In this document: positions 24,745 through 32,453 of the stretch, piece by piece | Numbering within the stretch: position 1 is the first letter of the stretch | Layout of the letters: the number at the start of each line of letters is the position of its first letter | Assembly (NCBI RefSeq): GCF_016900375.1 | Contig: NZ_JACJKB010000019.1 | Coordinates: 1 to 32,453 of the forward strand | DNA from: Collinsella tanakaei | GTDB lineage: Bacteria; Actinomycetota; Coriobacteriia; Coriobacteriales; Coriobacteriaceae | DNA: 32,453 bases | Direction: 5' to 3' | Made by a program: the position numbers and the translations under genes | The notes under the pieces: generated by a model | Seen by the model: the letters and a program-made list of their open reading frames with translations, nothing else | Told to the model about the DNA's origin: nothing | Databases searched by the model: none

Positions 24745-25077
24745 CTATTCGTACCCCGCGTCGCGCATCGCCTGCTCGAAATCCTCAGCGAAGCGCCTGT
24801 GCGCGCCGAACCCGATGTTGAACACGCCGTCTCCTGCGCCCGCGGGGATCGCCTCCACACGCGAGCGAGCGTCGTCGCCCGTCACCACGATCGTCAGGCT
24901 CGCATAGCTGCCGTTACGAATGAAGTACTTCTCGATCACGACCACGTACAGGCTCGTGCCGTCCATATCGTGCTCGAGCTTGCCTGCAACCTCAACCGAC
25001 ACGCCGAGCTGCGTGATGGCGCGGCGCACGAGCGCCTTCGCGTCCTCGAAACCCAGACTCGCCTCGAGCTCAACCAT
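24745..25077 (-). CDS. DUF6054-like small protein
   Basis: The 110-residue protein has a helical start, a strand-rich centre (TSLYVVVIEKYFIR, YASLTIVVTG) and a C-terminal FGAHRRFAEDFEQAM helix. This fits DUF6054, a family of unknown role found in anaerobic Firmicutes and Coriobacteriia; the assignment is from pattern memory. AGGAGG before the ATG overlaps the stop (TAG) of the EF-hand miniprotein gene, so the two are coupled. Confidence 0.65.
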   Translation of the reverse strand: MVELEASLGFEDAKALVRRAITQLGVSVEVAGKLEHDMDGTSLYVVVIEKYFIRNGSYASLTIVVTGDDARSRVEAIPAGAGDGVFNIGFGAHRRFAEDFEQAMRDAGYE

Positions 25078-25086
25078 CGCAGCCTC

Positions 25087-25293
25087 CTATCGTCCACCCA
25101 ATGCACTCAGCACGATCAGCAGCGAGACCATCACGCCAAGGGCGGCGATTAGGCAGCCGCATCCGCAGCCGCCGCCGTCGTTGCCGGAATCGCCGCCATG
25201 GCGCTCGAGCTCGTTGACGAGCATCTCGGTGATGGCACCGTCGCCCATGCCGACGCGCCCGTCGCGATTCCAATCGAGTGGATGATGGCCCAC
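25087..25293 (-). CDS. 68-aa EF-hand membrane miniprotein
   Basis: I favour a GTG start at 25293, with AAAGGGG about seven bases ahead. The N-terminus holds DWNRDGRVGMGD, a canonical 12-residue EF-hand/dockerin calcium loop (Asp 7, Asn 9, Asp 11, Asp 18). A Gly/Cys-rich spacer with GCGCGC follows, and then a transmembrane helix (about 48-66, CLIAALGVMVSLLIVLSALG). There is no signal peptide. A calcium-sensing small membrane protein is a fair reading, but no function is known. It is coupled to the DUF6054-like gene. Confidence 0.65.
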   Translation of the reverse strand: MGHHPLDWNRDGRVGMGDGAITEMLVNELERHGGDSGNDGGGCGCGCLIAALGVMVSLLIVLSALGGR

Positions 25294-25431
25294 GATCTGC
25301 CCCTTTCCGCCTTTGCTCGAGTATATGCCTCCTGCGCGTCACGACGACTCGCCGCGCCATGCAACCCGCGAACGCAAGCCTCGCACGTTCCAGCGGTGTT
25401 GCACGTTATCCAGTTCGTAGCATACGTGGTC

Positions 25432-25460
25432 TTTACATGGGTATATTATGGGATAGTGAT
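25432..25460 (+). promoter_or_regulatory. tentative promoter/operator of the toxin-antitoxin pair
   Basis: TTTACA (25432) is followed after 16 bases by TAGTGA. TATTAT at 25444 is another -10 candidate. GGTAT and ATACC flank the stretch as a weak inverted repeat, which may be the antitoxin's operator. Confidence 0.3.
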
Positions 25461-25481
25461 ACCTCAACGAAAGGACCCGCC

Positions 25482-25748
25482 ATGATGATTCTCCCTATCA
25501 AAGAGCTGAAGGACGGAGCCGGCATCTCCAAGCGCTGCCACGAGTTCAACGAGCCGATCTACATCACCAAGAACGGCTACGCCGACATGGTCATCATGAG
25601 CGCCGAGCTGTTCGAGGAATACGAGGGCATCGCGCGCCAGCATCAGATCGCCGCCGCCATCCGCGAGGGCATCGACGCGTACCGCGACGGAAATTACGAA
25701 GACGACCTGTCCGTCATCGAGCATTTGGAGGACGAACATGGCCTATAG
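25482..25748 (+). CDS. Phd/YefM-type antitoxin
   Basis: The 88-residue protein starts MMILPIKELKDG, with AAAGGA ahead. The part ELKDGAGISKRCHEFNEPIY followed by ITKNGYADMVIMSAELFEEY fits the Phd/YefM DNA-binding fold. The C-terminal part (YEDDLSVIEHLEDEHGL) is acidic and likely disordered until it wraps the toxin. It should neutralise the toxin and repress the operon. Its end overlaps the toxin gene by 11 bases. Confidence 0.85.
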   Translation: MMILPIKELKDGAGISKRCHEFNEPIYITKNGYADMVIMSAELFEEYEGIARQHQIAAAIREGIDAYRDGNYEDDLSVIEHLEDEHGL

Positions 25749-26061
25749 AATCGTCATTACCGCCCCCGCAAAACGACAGCTCGCAGAAATCGTCAACTAC
25801 CTCGTTCAAGACTGCAGCGCTCCCCGTGCGGCGAGATCGCTTCTCGATTCATATCGCGCCGTACGTAAGCTTATAAGCGCGCTTCCCTACCCATTTCCGG
25901 TTGACGAAGTAGTTTCATCCATCGTTGGCGACTCGGTACGCAAAGCGAATGTTGATCGGTATCGAGCATATTTCATCGTTGAGGAAAAAGACCACGTCGT
26001 AGCGGTTGTCGCGTTTCTCCATGGCTCGCAAGATCAAAGACGGCATTTCCCCTTGAATTAG
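25738..26061 (+). CDS. RelE/ParE-type toxin
   Basis: This 107-residue basic protein has the family order: YRIVITAPAKRQLAEIVNYL at the N-terminus, LPYPFPVDE in the middle and YRAYFIVEEKDHVVAVVAFL in the strands before the end. RelE members cut mRNA in the ribosome and ParE members block gyrase; the sequence does not decide between them. GGAGG for its ATG lies inside the antitoxin gene, so the toxin is made only after the antitoxin. Length is typical and no key break is seen. Confidence 0.85.
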   Translation: MAYRIVITAPAKRQLAEIVNYLVQDCSAPRAARSLLDSYRAVRKLISALPYPFPVDEVVSSIVGDSVRKANVDRYRAYFIVEEKDHVVAVVAFLHGSQDQRRHFPLN

Positions 26062-26114
26062 CGCATGAAGCATGAGAACTGAACGGCCCGAGCACATTCG
26101 AGACCGTCGCAAGC

Positions 26115-26120
26115 TATAAT
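26115..26120 (+). promoter_or_regulatory. -10 box of the thiC transcript
   Basis: A perfect TATAAT stands 21 bases ahead of the riboswitch. No good -35 lies at 17 bases, so the promoter may be weak or need an activator. Confidence 0.5.
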
Positions 26121-26140
26121 CTGAACCACAACTGCATATC

Positions 26141-26233
26141 ACGGGGAGCTTGCAGGACACCACGGCAGGCTGAGAGGGGGCGCGACCTGCCCCGACCCGA
26201 CGAACCTGATATGGGTAATGCCAACGAAGGGAG
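26141..26233 (+). promoter_or_regulatory. TPP riboswitch (THI box)
   Basis: The conserved parts are present in order: GGGGAGC, GGCTGAGAGGG, the P3 stem with CGACCTGCCCC, then GACCCGACGAACCTGATATG, GGTAATGCC and AACGAAGGGAG. The final GAAGGGAG also serves as the thiC ribosome site, eight bases before the ATG at 26241. Binding of thiamine pyrophosphate should therefore hide it and stop translation. Confidence 0.95.
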
Positions 26234-26240
26234 TATGCGT

Positions 26241-27572
<1,332 letters not shown>

Positions 27573-27590
27573 GGCTGTCAGGCGAAGGCG

Positions 27591-27676
27591 CCGGGCGGGC
27601 ATATCATCCCGTCCTCAGACAGTCCTCGCTCGCTGCGGAACTCCGGGCGGGACGATATGCCCGCCCGGAGTTCCGC
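27591..27676 (+). terminator. two mutually exclusive hairpins after thiC
   Basis: Arm 27591-27611 can pair with 27648-27668 (20 of 21). Alternatively 27635-27651 pairs with 27660-27676 (17 of 17, loop ACGATATG). Both use the same GCCCGCCCGG strand, so only one can form. There is no T-run. This may end or attenuate transcription between thiC and thiM. The rest of the gap up to 27873 shows nothing I can name. Confidence 0.5.
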
Positions 27677-27873
27677 ATGGTGTTGACCGTGGCGCGACGA
27701 GGGCGATCGACATGGCCGTGAAACCTCGTTGACGCGGTGCGGTGGCTGGAGGACTGGATTGAGGCGGCAACTTTGGCTCTAACGGTGTCGTGGTTGCGCC
27801 GTTGTTGGGGGCTGCGTCCCGACGCGGCGGGTTTTGAGGCCCGCACATGAATTGTTGGATGTTCTTACGAGTT

Positions 27874-28032
27874 ATGGAGGCCGTTTTCAGCGAATCTCAT
27901 CGGACACGGTAAGTAGAGGCGCCCTGGCAGAAAAACGTCAACGCTTCTACCTGCGGTTTTCCTGATGGGGTTTTACACGAAATCCTTTGCTACTCGCCAG
28001 TCGCTTGTAGATTCGCTGAAAACGGCCTTCAT
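27874..28032. repeat. MITE-like element, copy B
   Basis: This 159-bp element has 24-bp terminal inverted repeats with one mismatch (ATGGAGGCCGTTTTCAGCG on the left, ATGAAGG on the right strand). It is related to copy A by its ends and by AAAAACGT inside. It sits between thiC and thiM and ends 37 bases before the thiM start, so thiM's own expression signals would have to lie in or beside it. Confidence 0.75.
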
Positions 28033-28069
28033 ACGTTTCAAAACGACTTGGAAAGGTTGGTTTTCTACT

Positions 28070-28903
28070 ATGGATAGCAAGGTTTTGGGTTCTGCGCTGG
28101 AGAACGTTCGCTCGCAGGTGCCGCTGGTGCACTGCATCACCAACTACGTGACAGTGAACGACTGCGCGAACGCGCTTCTGGCGTGCGGCGGCTCCCCCAT
28201 CATGAGCGACGAGCCGGAAGACGTGGCCGACATCACGTCGATCTGCGGCGGCCTTGTGCTGAACATCGGCACGCTGAACGCGCGCTCCATCGAGGGCATG
28301 CACGTGGCGGGCGCCCGCGCCGGCGAGCTCGGGCACGCCATCGTGCTCGACCCGGTGGGCGCCGGCGCCTCCGCCCTGCGCACCAAGACGGCGGCCGATC
28401 TCATCGACACGCTGCCCATCACCGTGGTGCGCGGCAACATGAGCGAGGTCAAGACCATCGCCGGCACGGCTGCCGCCACCCGCGGCGTCGACGTCAACCC
28501 TGACGACGCCGTGACCGAGGACAACCTCGCCGCAAGCGCTGCCTTCGCACGCGAGCTCGCTGCCAAGCTGGGCTGCGTCGTGGCCATCACCGGTGCCATC
28601 GACATCGTGGCCTCCGCCGACCGTGCCGTCGCCATCCGCAACGGCGTGGCCACCATGGGTAAGATCACCGGCACGGGTTGCATGCTCACCTGCGTAGTGG
28701 CCGCCTACGCCGTGGCCAACCCCGACGACGTCTTCGGTGCCACCGTGGCCGCCATCGCCGGGCACGGTCTTGCCGGCGAGGTCGCCGCGGCGCGCATGAC
28801 GCCCGCCGACGGCAACGGCAGCTTCCGCACCTACCTGCTCGACGCCATCTGCAACATGAGCGCCGACCAACTCGTGGCCGGTGCCAAGATCGAGGAGCTG
28901 TAA
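28070..28903 (+). CDS. thiM: hydroxyethylthiazole kinase ThiM
   Basis: The ATG at 28070 is chosen because the protein then starts as the family does (VPLVHCITNYVTVNDCANAL within 40 residues). AAAGG lies 13 bases ahead, a long spacing. The 277-residue enzyme phosphorylates thiazole alcohol salvaged from outside. The active-site loop GTGCMLT near 200 is intact, and DPVGAGAS near 100 is the usual metal-site strand. Its stop overlaps the next start (TAATG). Confidence 0.95.
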   Translation: MDSKVLGSALENVRSQVPLVHCITNYVTVNDCANALLACGGSPIMSDEPEDVADITSICGGLVLNIGTLNARSIEGMHVAGARAGELGHAIVLDPVGAGASALRTKTAADLIDTLPITVVRGNMSEVKTIAGTAAATRGVDVNPDDAVTEDNLAASAAFARELAAKLGCVVAITGAIDIVASADRAVAIRNGVATMGKITGTGCMLTCVVAAYAVANPDDVFGATVAAIAGHGLAGEVAAARMTPADGNGSFRTYLLDAICNMSADQLVAGAKIEEL

Positions 28904-30411
28904 TGAGCGCCGTCTCCGGCGCCACCGCGGGCGGCCCCGTGCAGCGCGGGGCCTTCTCGCCCGCAGACATCCGCCGTGCGCTACTGCTTTACGGCGTGAC
29001 CGACTCCGCCTGGCTTTCCGGCCGCACGCTCGCCGACTGCGTACGCCAGGCCATCGCCGGCGGCGCCACGTTCATCCAGCTGCGCGAGAAGCACATGACC
29101 ACCGACGAGCTCGTGGCTGAGGCCGCCACGATTCTACCCATCTGCCGCGCGGCGGGCGTACCCTTCGTGATCGACGACGACGTCGAGGCAGCCCTGCGAT
29201 CGGGTGCCGACGGCGTGCACGTGGGCCAGTCCGACACGGCCTGCGCCGAGGCGCGTCGCATCCTGGGGCCCGATGCCATCGTCGGCGTCTCGGCCCAAAC
29301 CGTGGAGCAGGCACTCGCCGCCCAGGCAGCCGGTGCGGACTACCTGGGCGTCGGCGCGCTCATTCCCACACCCACCAAGCCCGATGCCGTCGACGTCACG
29401 AAGGAGGAGCTCGCCCGCATCTGCGCGGCCGTTGACATCCCCGTCGTGGGCATCGGCGGGCTGCACGCGAGCACGCTCGGCGTCCTGTCGGGCACGGGCG
29501 TTGCCGGCGCTGCCGTGGTGTCGGCGATCTTTGCCGCCGGTGACATCGAGGCCGCCACGCGCGAGCTTGCCGACAAGCTGACAAGTTTGGACCTGGCACC
29601 ATCTTGTCGCCTGGCGGTGCTCTCCATCGCCGGTTCCGACTCGAGCGGCGGCGCGGGCATCCAGGCCGATATCAAGACCATCGCCGCCAACGGGCTGTTT
29701 GCCGAGACGGCCATCACCGCGCTCACCGCGCAGAACACCCTGGGCGTGCGCGACGTGCTCGAGGCCACGCCGGCCTTCGTCGCCGAGCAGATCGACGCCG
29801 TGTTCGAGGACATTCCCCCTGCGGCCGTGAAGATCGGCATGGTATCGTCCGCGGCCATCATCGAGTCCATCGCCGAGCGCCTGACGCACTGGAGCGCCGC
29901 CAACATCGTGGTCGACCCCGTCATGGTGGCAACCTCCGGCGCACGCCTGATCGGCGACGACGCGGGCGCCGCCCTGACCGACCGCCTGCTGCCGCTCGCG
30001 CGTGTGATCACGCCGAACATCCCCGAAGCCGAGGCCCTCACGGGCACGCGCATCGACTCCGAGGAGGCCCAGCAGGCCGCAGCCCGCATGCTGGCCGAGC
30101 GCTTCGGCTGCGCAGCCCTCGTCAAGGGCGGCCACGGCATCGCCGACGCCAACGACGTGCTCGCCGAGCCCGACGCCGACACGGGCGAGATTCGCATCAC
30201 GTGGTTTCGCCACGAGCGCATCGACACCGCGAACACGCACGGCACGGGCTGCACGCTGTCGTCGGCCATCGCCTGCGGCCTCGCGCGCGGCCTGACCGTG
30301 CCGGAAGCCGTCAATGCCGCCAAGGCCTACCTCACCGGCGCCCTGGCCGCCGGCCTTAACCTGGGCCACGGCTCGGGCCCGGTCGATCATATGTGGGCCT
30401 ACCGCGCCTAG
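28903..30411 (+). CDS. thiE/thiD: fused ThiE-ThiD (thiamine phosphate synthase / HMP-P kinase)
   Basis: The product has 502 residues. Residues 1 to about 225 are Thi[47 protein letters not shown] and [10 protein letters not shown]; it joins pyrimidine diphosphate to thiazole phosphate. Residues about 237-502 are Thi[36 protein letters not shown] and [12 protein letters not shown]; it phosphorylates the ThiC product twice. The joint (about 226-236) is encoded by a 29-bp interspersed repeat. The gene starts in the thiM stop (TAATG). With ThiC and ThiM it covers the pyrimidine branch, thiazole salvage and coupling. No thiazole synthesis genes are in the window. Confidence 0.95.
   Translation: MSAVSGATAGGPVQRGAFSPADIRRALLLYGVTDSAWLSGRTLADCVRQAIAGGATFIQLREKHMTTDELVAEAATILPICRAAGVPFVIDDDVEAALRSGADGVHVGQSDTACAEARRILGPDAIVGVSAQTVEQALAAQAAGADYLGVGALIPTPTKPDAVDVTKEELARICAAVDIPVVGIGGLHASTLGVLSGTGVAGAAVVSAIFAAGDIEAATRELADKLTSLDLAPSCRLAVLSIAGSDSSGGAGIQADIKTIAANGLFAETAITALTAQNTLGVRDVLEATPAFVAEQIDAVFEDIPPAAVKIGMVSSAAIIESIAERLTHWSAANIVVDPVMVATSGARLIGDDAGAALTDRLLPLARVITPNIPEAEALTGTRIDSEEAQQAAARMLAERFGCAALVKGGHGIADANDVLAEPDADTGEIRITWFRHERIDTANTHGTGCTLSSAIACGLARGLTVPEAVNAAKAYLTGALAAGLNLGHGSGPVDHMWAYRA
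29580..29608. repeat. 29-bp interspersed repeat, copy 2, inside thiE-thiD
   Basis: It starts GACAAGTTTG and ends CATCTTGTC, two mismatches from the intergenic copy at 18478-18506. Here it is read in frame and encodes the linker between the two enzyme domains. Confidence 0.75.
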
Positions 30412-30425
30412 CGCAAGACTCCCCC

Positions 30426-30521
30426 GGGCCTGGCCTCTCTGGGGACGTAGCCGGAAGGTGCCAAGGGGCCCCGCGGGGCCCCTTGGCACCTTCCGGCTAC
30501 GTCCCCAGAGAGGCCAGGCCC
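30426..30521. repeat. 96-bp perfect palindrome
   Basis: Two arms of 48 bases match without error, from GGGCCTGGCCTCTCTGGGG at the left edge to a centre of CCCG/CGGG at 30473/30474. It starts 15 bases after the thiE-thiD stop. As RNA it would fold into one long rod; as DNA it could form a cruciform. A second copy begins at 32382. It may act as a terminator, though there is no T-run. Confidence 0.9.
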
Positions 30522-30568
30522 CGGCGGGTGACCGAAAACATCTCCGCCCTGAAAGTGGACATCGCAAC

Positions 30569-30615
30569 GGCCCGCTTCCCGTGCGCGTCGCGCGCGTCGG
30601 GAAGCGGGCCTTCTT
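30569..30615 (+). terminator. hairpin between thiE-thiD and the transporter
   Basis: GGCCCGCTTCCCG (30569) pairs perfectly with CGGGAAGCGGGCC (ends 30610), followed by TTCTT. It lies between converging genes and probably ends the thi transcript. Confidence 0.6.
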
Positions 30616-30647
30616 GCAATCGATGCCGCTTTATCCGGGCAGCAGTC

Positions 30648-32162
30648 CTAGAGCACCAGCAGGGCGCCGGTGGTGATGACCACGCTCGCGATGGCGATCA
30701 CCACGATGGGGATAACCGCCCACTTGAGCCAGGTCGGGTACTGCACGCGCGCGAGCAGCAGGCCGGGCAGGAACACAGCCGTGGGGCTGAAGAGGTTCGC
30801 CAGGCCGTTGGCGGCGCAGAAGATGGCGATGATGACCTCGGGCGGGAAGCCGAGATTCGCAGCCAGGGGGCCGAGGATCGGCATCGAGATGGTCGCCAGC
30901 GCGGAGGTCGAGGTGATGACCACCGAGAGGCCCAGGTACACCAGGTAGCACAGCGGACCGAACACGAGCGCGCTCGTGCCGGCAAGCGCAGCGGAGGCGT
31001 TGTCGAGGATGACGACGTCGAGGCCGGTCTCGCCCATGAGGATCGAGATGGCGCGGGACAGGCCGACCATGAGGGCGACGCCAATCATGTCGCCGGCGCC
31101 GTCGAGGAAGCCGTCGACGATCTCGTTCTCGCGCAGGCCGCCGAGCACGCCGATGATGATGGCCATGATGAAGAACCACACGGAGGCGTCGTTGAAGTAC
31201 CACTCGCCGAGCGGGTTGCCGGTGAGCAGGCCGCTCCAGGGCATGACGGACCATGCCTCAGCGGCCTCGTCGTACACGCCGCCGGCGGTGAAGATGGTCA
31301 CGCCGAAGTCCTCCCACGGAATGAAGCCGCAGATCATGACCACGAAGGACAGGCCGAACAGCGCCAGCGCGACCTTGCGCTTGGGCGTGAACTCGAGCGT
31401 TTCGGTGGCGGAGGTGTCGGCATCCTTGCCGTAGGCCTCCTCGGCCGCCTTCTGCTCCTGCAGCGACAGGATGGTCGAGCCCTTGTCGCGGCGCACGCGG
31501 TTGGCGTAGCGCAGGATGAAGAACAGCGAGATGGCGTAGCTCACCACGGTGAGGATGAGGCCGAGGCCGATGACGATGGCCTGGTTGGCCTCGATGCCCA
31601 CGCTCGACAGCGAGTCGATGGCGACGCCCACGGCGAACGGGTTGACCGTCGAGCCGAGACAGCCGACGCCCGCGCCGAGCAGCACGGCCGCCGCGGCGAC
31701 CATGGTGTCGAAGCCCGCAGCGAACAGCGTGGCGGAGAGCAGCGCGTAGAACGGGATGGTCTCCTCGCAGAAGCCGTAGCTGGAGCCCATGATGGCGAAC
31801 ACGGCCATGATGGCGGCGATGAGGATCGTCTCGTGGCCGTGCAGCGCGCGCACGAGCGCGGCGATGCCCGCATCGAGGGCACCGAGCTTGTTCACGATAC
31901 CCAAGCAGCCGCCGAGCAGCAGCAGGAACAGCGAGACCTCGATGCCGTCGAGGAAGCCGGAGATGGGCGACGTGAGGATGTCGGACATCGAGGCCGCCGT
32001 GACGCCGGGCACGATGTTCGACAGGGCGATCGTCGCCACGCCCACGATGAGCGTGATGACGATGAGGATGGTGTACGAGGAGATCATGACCTTCTGGTCG
32101 GCCTTCTTCCCCTCGTTCGGCTCGAGCGCTTCCGCGTTCGCGCCGGTCTGGTCGTTTGACAT
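30648..32162 (-). CDS. yfcC: YfcC-type membrane transporter
   Basis: The start at 32162 has GGAGG five bases ahead; an ATG 12 bases upstream is less likely. The 504-residue protein has about 12 membrane segments, a polar N-terminus, and a charged loop near 225-265 containing EAYGKDADTS. Features such as GSSYGFCEETIPFYAL, GSTVNPFAVG and, in the second half, GLANLFSPTAVFLPGLL fit the YfcC/ArcD-like family. Members move C4-dicarboxylates or basic amino acids; the substrate here cannot be read from sequence. It appears to be transcribed alone. Confidence 0.85.
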   Translation of the reverse strand: MSNDQTGANAEALEPNEGKKADQKVMISSYTILIVITLIVGVATIALSNIVPGVTAASMSDILTSPISGFLDGIEVSLFLLLLGGCLGIVNKLGALDAGIAALVRALHGHETILIAAIMAVFAIMGSSYGFCEETIPFYALLSATLFAAGFDTMVAAAAVLLGAGVGCLGSTVNPFAVGVAIDSLSSVGIEANQAIVIGLGLILTVVSYAISLFFILRYANRVRRDKGSTILSLQEQKAAEEAYGKDADTSATETLEFTPKRKVALALFGLSFVVMICGFIPWEDFGVTIFTAGGVYDEAAEAWSVMPWSGLLTGNPLGEWYFNDASVWFFIMAIIIGVLGGLRENEIVDGFLDGAGDMIGVALMVGLSRAISILMGETGLDVVILDNASAALAGTSALVFGPLCYLVYLGLSVVITSTSALATISMPILGPLAANLGFPPEVIIAIFCAANGLANLFSPTAVFLPGLLLARVQYPTWLKWAVIPIVVIAIASVVITTGALLVL

Positions 32163-32227
32163 GCAAACCTCCATCGGTATTCCGATACAACACGCATAAT
32201 GGTAGCGCGGTTATGCATGACCGATAA

Positions 32228-32371
32228 TCAGAATTGGGAAATAACCGCCCAACGGTTCTGTAATCCTAGCAGCTCAATGATGTTATTGCCCAGCTGTTGA
32301 TACTTTGTCTCGCTAAAGCGTCCGAGGTAGTATGCACTATTTTCCGGATTCCATGCATGTCGATGCTTTCG
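32228..32371 (-). pseudogene. C-terminal gene remnant next to the palindrome
   Basis: A minus-strand frame reads WNPENSAYYLGRFSETKYQQ, then LGNNIIELLGLQNRWAVISQF and stop. It looks like real protein in a lower-GC stretch but has no start of its own; upstream the frame runs into the palindromic repeat. I do not recognise the family. It may be the end of a gene disrupted at the repeat. Confidence 0.3.
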
Positions 32372-32381
32372 GACACCCGCG

Positions 32382-32453
32382 GGGCCTGGCCTCTCTGGGG
32401 ACGTAGCCGGAAGGCGCCAACGTGGCCCGCGGGCCACGTTGGCGCCTTCCGGC
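32382..32453. repeat. 96-bp palindrome, second copy (cut by the window end)
   Basis: The left 48-base arm is complete and 24 bases of the right arm are visible; the centre lies at 32429/32430. The outer 32 bases equal those of the copy at 30426. The inner part differs (AACGTGGCCCG against AAGGGGCCCCG, and C for T in AAGG[T/C]GCC), yet both arms still pair. Confidence 0.85.

Noticed and set aside
27965-28069. Longer ThiM starting inside the MITE
   Set aside because: The extra residues are MITE translation and absent from the ThiM family.
30393-32159. 588-codon plus-strand frame opposite the transporter
   Set aside because: Asp/His/Gly/Glu-rich antisense product, starting in the thiE-thiD end and crossing the palindrome.

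Overview
The window reads as a piece of a high-GC, Gram-positive gut actinobacterium, most likely of the class Coriobacteriia (Collinsella-like). I infer this from the strong AAGGAGG-type ribosome sites, the GC-rich housekeeping genes, an SLH-anchored surface protein, a fused ThiE-ThiD and many short palindromic intergenic repeats. No rRNA, tRNA or CRISPR array was seen.

Left part (1-1220) is insertion-sequence debris. An IS256-type transposase fragment lies in an IS21-type end, which itself cuts a small host gene. From 1630 to 14187, all on the minus strand, lies a tightly packed eight-gene operon. In transcription order it encodes a ribbon-helix-helix protein, a PLD-SNF2 helicase, a DUF4391 protein, an unrecognised 264-aa protein, type III-like Mod methyltransferase, type III-like Res helicase-nuclease, a PHP-phosphoesterase/AAA ATPase (TrlF-like) and a 108-aa protein ending in an SSB-like acidic tip (DEEDIPF). 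Junctions run from 17-nt overlaps to a 16-nt gap, so the genes look co-translated and probably act as one anti-phage or DNA-surveillance system: modification, restriction, remodelling, and a nucleotide-sensing nuclease or phosphoesterase arm. Composition switches inside genes suggest a recombined mosaic.

From 14423 to 18462 the island continues with an unrecognised 399-aa protein, a frameshifted remnant, an AbiH-type abortive infection protein, and a Fic protein behind a palindromic operator.

From 18564 rightward the DNA is core-like: M18 aminopeptidase, Gfo/Idh/MocA oxidoreductase, a CAP-domain SLH surface protein, YaaA, a DUF6054-like protein with an EF-hand membrane miniprotein, a Phd/RelE-type toxin-antitoxin pair, a TPP riboswitch with thiC, then thiM and a thiE-thiD fusion, and a YfcC-type transporter.

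Three families of repeats are scattered over the core part, each present twice: a 29-bp palindrome-ended repeat (one copy is inside the ThiE-ThiD linker), a 150-160-bp MITE-like element with 24-bp terminal inverted repeats, and a 96-bp perfect palindrome. In the last two the paired arms differ between copies in a compensating way, which points to conserved structure.
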